The notes beneath the pieces were generated by a model that was given only the letters and a program-made list of their open reading frames with translations, was not told the origin of the DNA and searched no databases. Positions 30,411 through 39,695 of a stretch of 64,000 nt of DNA are shown in pieces; the first letter of the stretch is position 1; every line of letters starts with the position of its first letter. The stretch lies in contig NZ_BDBB01000017.1 in NCBI RefSeq assembly GCF_001612765.1, positions 124,001 to 188,000 of the forward strand. The letters run 5' to 3'. The translations under genes and the position numbers were made by a program. Origin of the DNA: Nocardia arthritidis NBRC 100137. Lineage in GTDB: Bacteria > Actinomycetota > Actinomycetes > Mycobacteriales > Mycobacteriaceae.

Positions 30411-33400
30411 GCCCCTGCCGCCGAGACGGTATCGGTCGAGGAGCACCGCGCGCCTGCCGAGGAACCCATCGCGATCGTCGGCATCAGCGGCCGTTATCCG
30501 GACGCCGACGACATCGAGGAGTTCTGGCGCAATCTGCGCGAGGGGCATGACGCGGTGCGCCCGGTCCCCGCCGAACGCTGGTGGCTCACCGCCGTCGAGG
30601 GCACTCCCGGCGCGCCGCCGATGATCGGCGGATTCGTCCGCGATGTGGGCGGTTTCGACCCTCGGTTCTTCCGGATACCGCCCGTCCAGGCGCCGTTGCT
30701 CGACCCGCAGGAGCGTTTGTTCCTGCAGCAGGCGTACGCGGCGCTGGAGCACGCCGGCTACCACCACACCGATCCGGCCGTGCGGGCACGCCGCGTCGGT
30801 GTGTTCGTGGGCGCCACCTGGAGCGACTACCGGCTGCTCGGCGTCGCGGCCACCCGCGACGGCGATCCCGTCGCGGTGGCCTCCGTCCCGTCCTCCATCG
30901 CCAACCGCACCTCCTACACCCTCGGCCTGCGCGGCCCGAGCCTCACCGTGGACACCGCGTGCTCGGCGTCGCTGACCGCGCTGCATCTGGCGCGGCGCAG
31001 TCTGCTGGACGGTGAATGCGACGCGGCGATCGTGGGCGGGGTGAATCTGCTGCTGCACGAGGACAAATTCCTGCTGCTGCACAGCCTGGGCATGATGTCG
31101 GACAGCGGCCGATGCCGGCCCTTCTCCGCCGGCGCCGACGGCTACGTCCCCGGCGAGGGCGTCGGCGCGCTGTATCTGAAGCCGCTGTCGGCAGCCCGTG
31201 CCGACGGCGACACCATCCACGGCTTGATTCTCGGCAGCGCGGTCAACCACGGCGGGCAGACCTCGGGATACAGCGTGCCGCACCCGGGGGCGCAAGCCGA
31301 GGTGATCGGCGAGGCCCTGCGCGCGGCCGGGGTCGACCCCACCGCGATCGACTACCTCGAGGCGCACGGCACCGGGACACCGCTCGGCGATCCGATCGAA
31401 ATCGCCGGGTTGGCGGCGGTGTTCGGCAGATCCGGCGGCAGCGGTCGCTCCCGCGCACTCGGGTCCGCGAAGTCGAACGTCGGCCATTTGGAAGCGGCCG
31501 CGGGCGTCGCGGGCCTGACCCGGGTGCTGTTGCAGATGCGCCACGGCCGGATCGCGCCGACGCCGCGCGCCGCACAGGCTGATCCGGCCATCGCGTTCGA
31601 CTCGGTGCCGTTCCACCTGCCCCGGGAACTGGAGGATTGGCCACGCCGCACCGTCGACGGCGTCGCGGTGGCGCGGCACGCGGGCATCAGCGCGTTCGGC
31701 GCGGGCGGCGCCAACGCCCATGTGGTGCTCGCCGAATTCGTCGACGACCGGATTGCCCCGGCCGGGACGGGGGAACCCGAGATCTTCGTGCTCTCGGCGC
31801 GCACCCCGCAGCGGCTGCACCGCTACGCCGAGACCATGGCGCGGCACTTCCGCACCCTCGATCCCGCGGACTTCCTCGACGCGTTGCGCACCTTACAGGT
31901 GGGCAGGCCCGCGCTGGCACACCGTCTCGCGGTGGTCGCCTCGTCCCCGGTGGAGGTTGCCGACGCACTCGACCGGTTCCGCACCGACCGAATCGGTCCG
32001 GTGGTCACCGGAACCGTCGACGCACAAACCCAGCCGCTGCTCGCGCCGGCGACCGACGACCAGGAACTGGCCCGCCGGTGGGTCGCCGGCGCCGACATCG
32101 ATTGGCGCGGGCGCGGCGGGCCGCGGCGCCGAATCCCGTTGCCCGGCTACCCGTTCGAGCGCACCGACTACTGGATCATCGCGCCGCCGCGCTCGGGCTT
32201 CGACACCGCGGTGCGGCAGTTCGAGGCGGCGCTGCAGCCCACCGGCATCGTGGAGCCCGGTAGAGCCGAACTCGGCCGTTACGCGGCGATGCTGCTGTTC
32301 GCCACCCTGACGGGTATGGGACTCACTGCGGGGGAGTGGACCGCGGAATCCTTGGACGCGCGCCTGGGGGTGCGACCGGGGTTCGGTCGGCTGCGCACCA
32401 GCTGCCTGGACATCCTGCGACGACACGGGCTCGTGCGCCGGCACGACGACCGGTTCGAGGTCCCGGGCCCGCCACCCGGCACCAGCGGGATGCGCGCCGA
32501 CCTGCTGGCCCGCTTCCCGGAAACCGCGCCATACGTGGCATTGCTGGATGCCTGCCTCGCGGCGTATCCGCGCGTGCTGCGTGGGGAGCTGTCCGCGACG
32601 GAGGTGCTGTTCCCCGGCGGCGACCTCGCATTGGTGGGCGCGATCTATCGAGGCAACGCCGCCTACGACTTCACCAACGGCTTGCTCGCCGAACTGGTGT
32701 CGGCGGTCGGGCAGCGGACCGGTGACACGCAGCCGCTGCGGATCGTGGAAATCGGTGCGGGGACGGGCGGTTCCACGCACGCGGTGCTCGACGCGCTCAC
32801 CGCGCGCGGGATCGCGTTCGACTATCACTACACCGACGTCTCGCACAGTTTCCTCACGCACGGACGGCGCGCCTTCGGTACGCGCGAGAATCTGCGTTTC
32901 GCGGTGCTGGATATCGACGCCGATCCGGTCGCGCAGGGATTCTCCGCGCACGAGGCCGACCTGGTGCTGTGCGCCAACGTTCTGCATGCGACGCGGTCGA
33001 TCGACGCGACCCTGCGCAACATCCGGCGGTTGCTGGCGCCCGGCGGTGTGCTCGCGTTCACCGAGGCGACCACCGACCTCGAGGTGCTCGCGCTGACCTT
33101 CGGGCTGCTGGAGGGCTGGCACGGCTACCGCGATTCGGAGGCGCGTATCCCGCACTCCCCGTTGCTGTCCGAGTCACAATGGCAGGCCGCGCTGTCCGCG
33201 GCGGGATTCTCCGGAATCCGTTCGTGGGGTCCCGGGCTGTCGGCGGACGAGGAGCCGAGTTTCCGGCTGCTGGCCGCGGTCAGCGCCACCGCGCCCGCCG
33301 CTCCCGCTGTCGCCGCACCGGCCACCACCGCGCAGCCCTCTCTCGCGGTCACCGCCGAACCCGCCGCCCGTGCGCAGCTCCACCCGGGGGTGGCAGCCGG

Positions 33401-36400
33401 ACCGGCTCCCGTCACGCAACGTCACTTCGCGGCCGAGTCGGCTGCCGCCGCGCAGCCCCGTTTCGCGGCAGCCGCTGAACCGGCCGCCGTTCGGCAGCCC
33501 GAACCTTCGGTCGCCGCGCAACAGCTCCCCGCGGTGAGCGCATCAGCGCAGCCCGGCAATGCTGCGGCGCTGGAGGCCGAACTCGTCGCCATCGTCGCCG
33601 ACGGACTGGGCGTGGCGCGCGGCGAGGTGCGCGCGGACCTGCCGTTGTCGGAGTACGGGGTCGATTCCATTCTGGCGGTGAAGATCATCGACCGGGTCAA
33701 CGCCCGCTACGGCTCGGCGCTGCGCCCCACGGTGGTGTTCGACCATCCGTCGGTACGGCTGCTCAGCGCTCACCTGGACGGACAAGGAGCCACGGCGGCG
33801 AGCGCATCGGCGGCACAGATGCCCGCCCGGACATCTCCTGTCTCGAACGTGGCGCCGTCGGGCGCCCGAACCGTCGCTGCGCGGGCCGCGCAGTCCAGCG
33901 AGAGGTCAGCATCGATGGACGTCGCCATCGTCGGCATGTCCGGGCAGTTCCCGGGCGCGGCGAATCTCGAGCAGTTCTGGCGCAATCTCGCCGATGGCCG
34001 GGACTCGGTGACCGAGGTCCCCGTCACGCGCTGGCCGATCGCCGACTACTTCCGGGCGGGGCAGGTGACGCCGGGCAAGACCTATTCCAAGTGGGGCGGA
34101 TTCCTCGACGGTGTCGAGGAGTTCGATCCGGCGTTCTTCGACCTGGTGCCCGCCGAAGCCGACTACATGGACCCGCAGCAGCGGCTGTTCCTGGAGCACA
34201 GCTGGCTGGCGCTGGAAGACGCCGCCATCGACCCGAAGTCGTTGCGGCGCACCCGGTGCGGAGTGTTCGCCGGGTCGCCGGGGTCGGACTACGCCAACCT
34301 GCTGCGCAATCGTGGAGCGGCCGGTTCCCACCACATGTTCACCGGCAACAGTCCGGCCATTCTGCCCGCCCGGGTGGCCTATCACCTCGATCTCACCGGT
34401 CCGTGTCTGGGGCTGGACACCGCCTGCTCCTCGGCGCTGGTCGCGTTGCACCAGGCCTGCCGCAGCCTCGCCTCGGGCGAGTCGGAGCTCGCGCTGGCCG
34501 GGGGCGTCGCGGTGTTCGTGACGCCCGAGTACCACCTGCTCGCCTCCTCGATGGGCATGCTGTCGCCGCGTGGCCGGTGCGCGAGCTTCGACGCGGGCGC
34601 CGATGGTTTCGTGATCGCCGAGGGCGTCGGCGTGGTGGTGCTCAAGCCGCTGGCCGCCGCCGAACGCGACGGCGACCCCATCCACGGGGTGATTCGCGGG
34701 ATCGGCATCAATCACGACGGCCGCACCAATGGCATCACCGCCCCGAGCGTGCGTTCGCAGACCGAACTGGAACTGGCGGTGTATCGCGACGGCGGGATCG
34801 ATCCGTCCACCATCGGTTACGTCGAAACGCACGGCACCGGAACGCGGTTGGGTGATCCGATCGAGATCGAGGCGCTCACCGCCGCCTTCCGGCGCTACAC
34901 CGGCGCGGTCGGCGCGGTGGCGGTGGGGTCGGTGAAATCGAACATCGGGCACGCTTCGCATGCCGCGGGCATGGCGAGCCTGTTCAAGGTGCTGCTGGCC
35001 ATGCGCGCCGGACAGCTGCCGCCCTCGCTGCATGTCGATTCGGTGAACCCGCTGCTCGGATTGGACGAGTCGCCGTTCTTCGTCAATACCGAGCTGCGCG
35101 CGTGGAACAGCGCACCACGGCGGGCCGCGATCAGTTCCTTCGGTTTCAGCGGCACCAACGCGCATGTGGTGGTGGATGGCGCACCGGAGCCGGTGACGGC
35201 CCGCCGTGACATACCGGGCGGCCCGCAGCTGGTGGTGCTCTCGGCCCGCAGCGCGACGAGCTTGACCCGGATGGCACGGTCGCTGCGCAGGCACCTGGCC
35301 GCGCATCCGGAGCTGGCACCCGCGGACATCGCGCGCACGCTGGCATTCGGGCGCGCCGGATTCGAGCATCGGCTCGCCGTGGTCGGAGACTCGGTGGACG
35401 CGCTCGCGGCGCGGCTGGCCGCGTTCGCCGAGGGCGACCGTGCGGCAGGCGTCTTCACCGGAACCATCGACACCCCGTCCACGGACCGGGCCGGAGCCAT
35501 CGTGCTGGACGACCCGGTAGCAGCGGCACGGCAATGGGTCGAGGGTGGACATGTCGAACACGCGGGCTGGATCGACCCGGCCGCGCGCCGTATTCATCTG
35601 CCCGGTTACGAGTTCGACCGAGAAAGGTGCTGGGCGCCGGAGGTAGGTGGTCCATCTTCGTCCGCGTACGCGGACGAAGATAGGCGCTTCCACGATGTTT
35701 CCGGACCGGTGAGTGTCTCGAAGCCGGCAGTCGCCGCCGATATCACAGGCGCCTCCGAACCAGCGGGGGCTGCCGACCAGCAGCCGCATGGACTCGTGAG
35801 CCCTGCTACCGAGGTCTCGCCGTTGCGACAGGCCGCCGAAACCTACCTCAAAAATCTACTCGCCCAGTACTGCCGACTCGACCCGCAACGGATCCGCACC
35901 CGCGTTCCGTTGCAGGACTATGGCATCGATTCGGTGCTGATCAGCAAGATGAACGACCGGCTGGAAACCGATTTCGGTCCGCTGCCGAGCACCCTGTTCT
36001 TCGAATATCAGACCGTCCGCGACCTCGCGGGCTATCTCGCCGACGAGCACTCGCCGCGCGTGGCCGCCCTCACCGCCGACGCCGCTGCTGTGACGCCGTC
36101 ACCCGCCGGCGCACCCGGGGCGGCCCGAACGGTTACTCCGGAAAGCGCTGCTGCCGAATCCGCCGAGCCGATCCTCGACGACGCGCACGATTGCGAGGAC
36201 ATCGCCGTCATCGGCATGGCGGGCAAGTTCCCGTCGGCGAGCACTGTCGAGGAGTTCTGGGCCAATCTGATCGCAGGCCGCGACTGCATCGTCGAGGTCC
36301 CGCCGCAACGCTGGGATCACCGCGAATACCTGTCCGAGGACCCCGACGAGCCGGGCACCACCTACGCTCGCTGGGGCGGGTTCCTCGACGACGTGGACAA

Positions 36401-39400
36401 GTTCGACGCCCGCTTCTTCGGCATCACGCCCAAAGACGCCGAGGAGATGGACCCGCAGCAACGGTTGTTCCTCGAAACCTCCTGGGCCGCGCTGGAGGAC
36501 GCGGGTTACTCGCCGGAGCGGGTGCGCCGCAGCGCCGCGGCCCGCGGCCTGCCCGATGCCGGCGTCTTCGCCGGTGTGGGCTACGCCGAGTATCAAGCAT
36601 TCGTCGGTGTGCCGATCTCGGGCTATTTCGCGGTGGCGAACCGGGTCTCCTACCACTTCGGCTTCAACGGCCCGAGTCTCGCGGTCGACACGGCGTGCTC
36701 GGCATCGCTGACCGCGCTGCATCTGGCTTGTGCGAGTCTGCGCCGCGGCGAAGCGGCCTACGCGCTGGCCGGCGGGGTGAACGTGTCGATCCACCCCGGC
36801 AAGTACCTGTTGCTCGGCTACGGCCGCTGGGCCTCCACCGACGGCCGCTGCCGGTCGTTCGGCGCGGGCGGTGACGGCTACGTGCCGGGCGAGGGTGTGG
36901 TCACTCTCGTGCTCAAACCGTTGCGGCACGCGCGCGCCGACGGTGACCGCGTCTACGGCGTGATCCGCGGCAGCACCCTCAACCACGGCGGGCGCACCAA
37001 CGGGTTCACCGTCCCCAATCCCGTCGCTCAGGCCGACCTCATCGGCCGGGCCCTCGACGCGGCGCGGATAGACGCGGGCGACATCGGCTACGTGGAAGCC
37101 CACGGCACCGGTACCGCGCTGGGTGATCCCATCGAGATCGCGGCGCTGACGAAGGCCTATCGCCGCTCGACGTCCGCGAGTGGCTATTGCGGCATCGGCT
37201 CGGCGAAATCCAGCGTGGGGCATCTGGAAGCGGCGGCGGGCGCGGCGGGCGTGGTGAAGGCGCTGCTACAGCTGCGCCACGACACCATCGCGCCGAACCT
37301 GCACAGCGATCCTCCGAACCCCGGAATCGACTTCGCCGCGACCCCGTTCCGCGTCATCGACCGGCCCACGCCATGGCCGCGGCCCGCCGACGGCAAGCCC
37401 CGCATCACCGCCGTCAGCTCGTTCGGTGCGGGAGGCTCGAACGCCCATGTGATCCTCACCGACGCCGAGCCCGTCGCGCCGACTCCCGAAGACGGGCAAC
37501 CGAGAATCGTGGTGTTGTCCGCGCGCGACGCCGACCGGCTCGCGGAACTGGCCGCCCGCACCGCCGACCGGCTGCGCGACCATCCGCTTTCGCTGCCCGA
37601 CGTGGCGTGGACGCTGGCCGTCGGGCGGGCCACGTTCGAGCATCGCCTCGCGGTGGTGGCCACCTCCACGGCAGAACTGGTGGAACTACTCGACAGCACA
37701 GCCGATTCGAGTGCACCGGCACCGGCCGAAGGCATGCTGGTCTTCCGCGGGGTGGCCCGCACCCACCGTGACCTCGACGAGTTGCCCGGTGAGTCGGACG
37801 CCGAACGCGCCGAGGTGGGCGCACTGCTGCGCTCCGGCAATCTGCCGAGGGTCGCCGAGTTGTGGGCCGGCGGCTGGACCGTGGACTGGGAAGAGGGTTC
37901 CCAGCGGCCGTTCGGCCGGATCGTGAGCCTGCCCGGTTATCCGTTCGCGCGGCGCAGGTACTGGATCGTGCCCGAGGACTACCAGCGGCGCACCGACCCG
38001 GCACCGCAGGTGGTCGCGAAGACGGTGGTCGCGTGGGAAACCGAGCCGCCGTCGGCGCAGCGGCGCAACGGACACTCCACCAACGGCACAGCGCATCAAG
38101 ACATAGCGGTGCCGGCCGAACCGGTCCAGACACCCCACGAGTCGGCCGCCACCGAGCCGTCCGGCGACGAAGTCGACAGCGCGTTGCGCGACCGGCTCGC
38201 CGAGCACATCCGCGACATCTTCGCCGATCTGACCAAGACCGATCCGGCCGATCTCGACCTCGACGCGGATTTCACCGACTTCGGGTTCGACTCGGTGGCC
38301 ACCGTCCGGATGCTCAACCGGCTGATGAAGCACTACGACGTCAAGATCCCGGCGGAATCGACCGAGCTGTATCCGACCATCGCGTCGCTGTCGCACTATC
38401 TGGTGGCCGAGGGCATCATCTCCGGCGCGGCGCAAGACGCCCCGCGCCCCACCACCGTCAGCGCGGCCACCGCGACCCAGCAGGACATTCCCGCGATCAC
38501 CATGGACGCCCCGATCCCGGTGCGATCGGTCTTCATCACCGGCGTGACCGGTGTGCTGGGCGGCAAGCTGTTACACGATCTGCTCACGCGCACCGACGCG
38601 CGGGTGACCTGTCTGGTGCGCGGCAAGTCCGTGGCCGTGGCCGAGCAGCGGATCAAGCACTTCCTGGCCACCTACGATCCGGACGCGACCCTCGAGCGGG
38701 CATTCGCCGAGCGCGTCACCACCGTGCTCGGCGACGTCTCCAGCGAACGGCTCGGCTTGGACGAGGACACCTGGCGACAGCTCGCCGACGAGGTGGACCT
38801 GACCATCCACGCCGCGGGCCGCACCACCTTGGTCACCTTCTACGACGCACTGGCCCCGATCAACGTCGAAGGCACCCGCCGCGCGGTGGACTTCGCGCTG
38901 CGCTCACGCGGCAAGTACCTGGTGTACGTGTCGAGCTTCAGCGCGCTGGGTGATCGGCTCAACTTCAACAACCCACCGTTCACCGAGCGCGATCTCGAAC
39001 TGGGCCAAGGCTACGACCATCTGCCCTACCAGCAGACGAAGTACGAGTCGGAGAAGCTGATCCGGGCGGCGAGCGAACGCGGACTGCTGTGGGACATCGT
39101 GCGCCCCGGCAACATCATGGGCGACAGCCGCACCGGCCGGTACCCGTTCTCCGAGGTCAGCGTCAAAGGCGCGTACTACGACATCCTCAAGACGATGATC
39201 GAGACCGGCGAGACGATGCTCACGCCGGTGCACTGGGACATCACCCCGGTCGATTACGTCAGCGCCGCGATCGTGCACATCGCCCTGCACCGCCCCACCT
39301 ACCGGGAGACCTACCACCTGACCAACCCCGATATCCGGCGCTACTACGACGTGGTCCGCTATGTCCAGCGCGCCGGCTACGCGGTGGACCTGGTGCCGCT

Positions 39401-39695
39401 GGAGGAATTCCATCGCAGGGCCACCGACCGGCAGATCTACCGGCTCGGCAGCGACGAGGTCTACGACAGCCAGACCCTGGAGATGTTCAAGTACGGCATC
39501 GAGCTGTTCGGCACCATCCACTACGAGGAGAGCTCCTACGCCGACTGCGCCTACACCCGGCGGGTGCTCGGCGCCGCGGGCATCGACTGTCCGCCGACCG
39601 AGGAGCTGGTGCGGGTGTATCTGGCGCACTGCGCCGAGGTGGGATACATCCCCGCGCCGCACGGGGCCCAGCCGGCCGCGCAGGTGCTGCGATGA
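27726..39695 (+). CDS. Modular type I polyketide synthase 2 (split-module DH-ACP-KR, modules 6-8, terminal thioester reductase)
   Basis: The 3989-residue protein starts at ATG 27726 inside the ATGA overlap. The open frame extends upstream to 26784, but only as a shadow of the first synthase. Order: DH-ACP-KR, KS-MT-ACP, KS-ACP, KS-ACP-TR. KS cysteines are at residues 1079, 2234 and 2991, and ACP serines at 342, 1981, 2736 and 3523. No AT domain is present anywhere, so every extension depends on an AT supplied in trans, most simply the protein encoded next. The absence of KR/DH in modules 6-8 predicts a poly-beta-keto end suited to aldol cyclisation. Its own stop overlaps the next ATG (39692-39695). 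Confidence 0.95.
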   Translation: MSGIDLDSFATTLRAEDPVVRDHRVHGVRILPGVVYLDMILRAAMAAGYRPGDLTIREALFQRPVALGDDGAVRIAFRVDRPTGRIAIDVQRLDAAGLPAGPSEPVAECVVLLADSAVEPPGIDVAGFRASAQARGMAEMYAQSGSRGIEHRDFMRATGHFDRRDDLVTATLGLGPEAAAHLPGFLLHPTFLDASTIVPFIDPHRLGVDDDSAFIPIYFGDVRAWRATPEEVFVRATVRGGGHRGDLLEAEVAVYDRDGSPVVGYRLTSKRVRGSADIQRLLTQPESTFPPRQTASTHVPVASGDPRAVITADLAALIASELGADPAGIATDVGFYELGLDSGRLLRLTAELEARVGEPLYPTLLFEYQTIEALAGHLAGTVGTNYRPHDATAHPAPGTAFDEPIVTATESVADVRTAEPPTEAVTAVAPASVPAGSDELITFGFDWEPDATTHPRREPERLLVFDTAEHPYPHDAAATVIRVRPGIEFASGADAFVVDPENSQHMQLLVAQLTAQRLRFDAALYLWPEAATDPQTLIERVYLPLRDLLRAAAGVPQSPVRRVLAFTPATPAGESSCALLGGLARTLRLEQPQPLLRAVQRDPAEAIGDLVAAELGIDERDPDTEIRYHGGRRQVRRARSLTDPMPSSGEAVPRPGSVVVVTGGFGGIGQQLSRRLATDYGARLVLVSRRPLDAAAAGLLADLAGLGAEAVHVRADVSVAADAERVAAIAHATFGPVDVLYHGAGQLRDGLLSSTGRDDAQSVLAPKVYGVEHLTRALPEVRLTVLFSSVSAVLGNPGQADYAAANRYLDVFAEQRDRAGSRTISVGWPLWAEGGMRPPAEQIAALRRAGAGLLPTATGIDLLLSCATLDRAQLAALWGEPEALRARLQPAAASTAPAAETVSVEEHRAPAEEPIAIVGISGRYPDADDIEEFWRNLREGHDAVRPVPAERWWLTAVEGTPGAPPMIGGFVRDVGGFDPRFFRIPPVQAPLLDPQERLFLQQAYAALEHAGYHHTDPAVRARRVGVFVGATWSDYRLLGVAATRDGDPVAVASVPSSIANRTSYTLGLRGPSLTVDTACSASLTALHLARRSLLDGECDAAIVGGVNLLLHEDKFLLLHSLGMMSDSGRCRPFSAGADGYVPGEGVGALYLKPLSAARADGDTIHGLILGSAVNHGGQTSGYSVPHPGAQAEVIGEALRAAGVDPTAIDYLEAHGTGTPLGDPIEIAGLAAVFGRSGGSGRSRALGSAKSNVGHLEAAAGVAGLTRVLLQMRHGRIAPTPRAAQADPAIAFDSVPFHLPRELEDWPRRTVDGVAVARHAGISAFGAGGANAHVVLAEFVDDRIAPAGTGEPEIFVLSARTPQRLHRYAETMARHFRTLDPADFLDALRTLQVGRPALAHRLAVVASSPVEVADALDRFRTDRIGPVVTGTVDAQTQPLLAPATDDQELARRWVAGADIDWRGRGGPRRRIPLPGYPFERTDYWIIAPPRSGFDTAVRQFEAALQPTGIVEPGRAELGRYAAMLLFATLTGMGLTAGEWTAESLDARLGVRPGFGRLRTSCLDILRRHGLVRRHDDRFEVPGPPPGTSGMRADLLARFPETAPYVALLDACLAAYPRVLRGELSATEVLFPGGDLALVGAIYRGNAAYDFTNGLLAELVSAVGQRTGDTQPLRIVEIGAGTGGSTHAVLDALTARGIAFDYHYTDVSHSFLTHGRRAFGTRENLRFAVLDIDADPVAQGFSAHEADLVLCANVLHATRSIDATLRNIRRLLAPGGVLAFTEATTDLEVLALTFGLLEGWHGYRDSEARIPHSPLLSESQWQAALSAAGFSGIRSWGPGLSADEEPSFRLLAAVSATAPAAPAVAAPATTAQPSLAVTAEPAARAQLHPGVAAGPAPVTQRHFAAESAAAAQPRFAAAAEPAAVRQPEPSVAAQQLPAVSASAQPGNAAALEAELVAIVADGLGVARGEVRADLPLSEYGVDSILAVKIIDRVNARYGSALRPTVVFDHPSVRLLSAHLDGQGATAASASAAQMPARTSPVSNVAPSGARTVAARAAQSSERSASMDVAIVGMSGQFPGAANLEQFWRNLADGRDSVTEVPVTRWPIADYFRAGQVTPGKTYSKWGGFLDGVEEFDPAFFDLVPAEADYMDPQQRLFLEHSWLALEDAAIDPKSLRRTRCGVFAGSPGSDYANLLRNRGAAGSHHMFTGNSPAILPARVAYHLDLTGPCLGLDTACSSALVALHQACRSLASGESELALAGGVAVFVTPEYHLLASSMGMLSPRGRCASFDAGADGFVIAEGVGVVVLKPLAAAERDGDPIHGVIRGIGINHDGRTNGITAPSVRSQTELELAVYRDGGIDPSTIGYVETHGTGTRLGDPIEIEALTAAFRRYTGAVGAVAVGSVKSNIGHASHAAGMASLFKVLLAMRAGQLPPSLHVDSVNPLLGLDESPFFVNTELRAWNSAPRRAAISSFGFSGTNAHVVVDGAPEPVTARRDIPGGPQLVVLSARSATSLTRMARSLRRHLAAHPELAPADIARTLAFGRAGFEHRLAVVGDSVDALAARLAAFAEGDRAAGVFTGTIDTPSTDRAGAIVLDDPVAAARQWVEGGHVEHAGWIDPAARRIHLPGYEFDRERCWAPEVGGPSSSAYADEDRRFHDVSGPVSVSKPAVAADITGASEPAGAADQQPHGLVSPATEVSPLRQAAETYLKNLLAQYCRLDPQRIRTRVPLQDYGIDSVLISKMNDRLETDFGPLPSTLFFEYQTVRDLAGYLADEHSPRVAALTADAAAVTPSPAGAPGAARTVTPESAAAESAEPILDDAHDCEDIAVIGMAGKFPSASTVEEFWANLIAGRDCIVEVPPQRWDHREYLSEDPDEPGTTYARWGGFLDDVDKFDARFFGITPKDAEEMDPQQRLFLETSWAALEDAGYSPERVRRSAAARGLPDAGVFAGVGYAEYQAFVGVPISGYFAVANRVSYHFGFNGPSLAVDTACSASLTALHLACASLRRGEAAYALAGGVNVSIHPGKYLLLGYGRWASTDGRCRSFGAGGDGYVPGEGVVTLVLKPLRHARADGDRVYGVIRGSTLNHGGRTNGFTVPNPVAQADLIGRALDAARIDAGDIGYVEAHGTGTALGDPIEIAALTKAYRRSTSASGYCGIGSAKSSVGHLEAAAGAAGVVKALLQLRHDTIAPNLHSDPPNPGIDFAATPFRVIDRPTPWPRPADGKPRITAVSSFGAGGSNAHVILTDAEPVAPTPEDGQPRIVVLSARDADRLAELAARTADRLRDHPLSLPDVAWTLAVGRATFEHRLAVVATSTAELVELLDSTADSSAPAPAEGMLVFRGVARTHRDLDELPGESDAERAEVGALLRSGNLPRVAELWAGGWTVDWEEGSQRPFGRIVSLPGYPFARRRYWIVPEDYQRRTDPAPQVVAKTVVAWETEPPSAQRRNGHSTNGTAHQDIAVPAEPVQTPHESAATEPSGDEVDSALRDRLAEHIRDIFADLTKTDPADLDLDADFTDFGFDSVATVRMLNRLMKHYDVKIPAESTELYPTIASLSHYLVAEGIISGAAQDAPRPTTVSAATATQQDIPAITMDAPIPVRSVFITGVTGVLGGKLLHDLLTRTDARVTCLVRGKSVAVAEQRIKHFLATYDPDATLERAFAERVTTVLGDVSSERLGLDEDTWRQLADEVDLTIHAAGRTTLVTFYDALAPINVEGTRRAVDFALRSRGKYLVYVSSFSALGDRLNFNNPPFTERDLELGQGYDHLPYQQTKYESEKLIRAASERGLLWDIVRPGNIMGDSRTGRYPFSEVSVKGAYYDILKTMIETGETMLTPVHWDITPVDYVSAAIVHIALHRPTYRETYHLTNPDIRRYYDVVRYVQRAGYAVDLVPLEEFHRRATDRQIYRLGSDEVYDSQTLEMFKYGIELFGTIHYEESSYADCAYTRRVLGAAGIDCPPTEELVRVYLAHCAEVGYIPAPHGAQPAAQVLR
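30465..33780 (+). other. PKS module 6: AT-less KS-C-methyltransferase-ACP
   Basis: KS about protein-2 residues 914-1335 (DTACSAS, Cys1079; GGVNLLLHEDKF). A SAM-dependent methyltransferase (about 1500-1850) has the glycine-rich motif IVEIGAGTGGS at about 1673. A long Ala/Pro/Gln-rich spacer follows, then ACP Ser1981 in GVDS. Expected to add malonate, methylate the alpha carbon and leave the beta-ketone. Confidence 0.88.
33915..36060 (+). other. PKS module 7: AT-less KS-ACP
   Basis: KS about protein-2 residues 2064-2480 (DTACSSA, Cys2234; HGTGTRLGD; SNIGH) followed only by linker and ACP Ser2736 in GIDS. No reductive domains, so a beta-keto unit is expected. Confidence 0.88.
36195..39680 (+). 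other. PKS module 8: AT-less KS-ACP-thioester reductase
   Basis: KS about protein-2 residues 2824-3245 (DTACSAS, Cys2991; GGVNVSIHPGKY), ACP Ser3523 in GFDS, then an NAD(P)H thioester reductase (about 3598-3980) with TGVTGVLGG and the SDR pair Tyr3768/Lys3772 in YQQTK. A terminal TR releases the chain as an aldehyde (or alcohol) instead of by hydrolysis or lactonisation. Confidence 0.9.
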
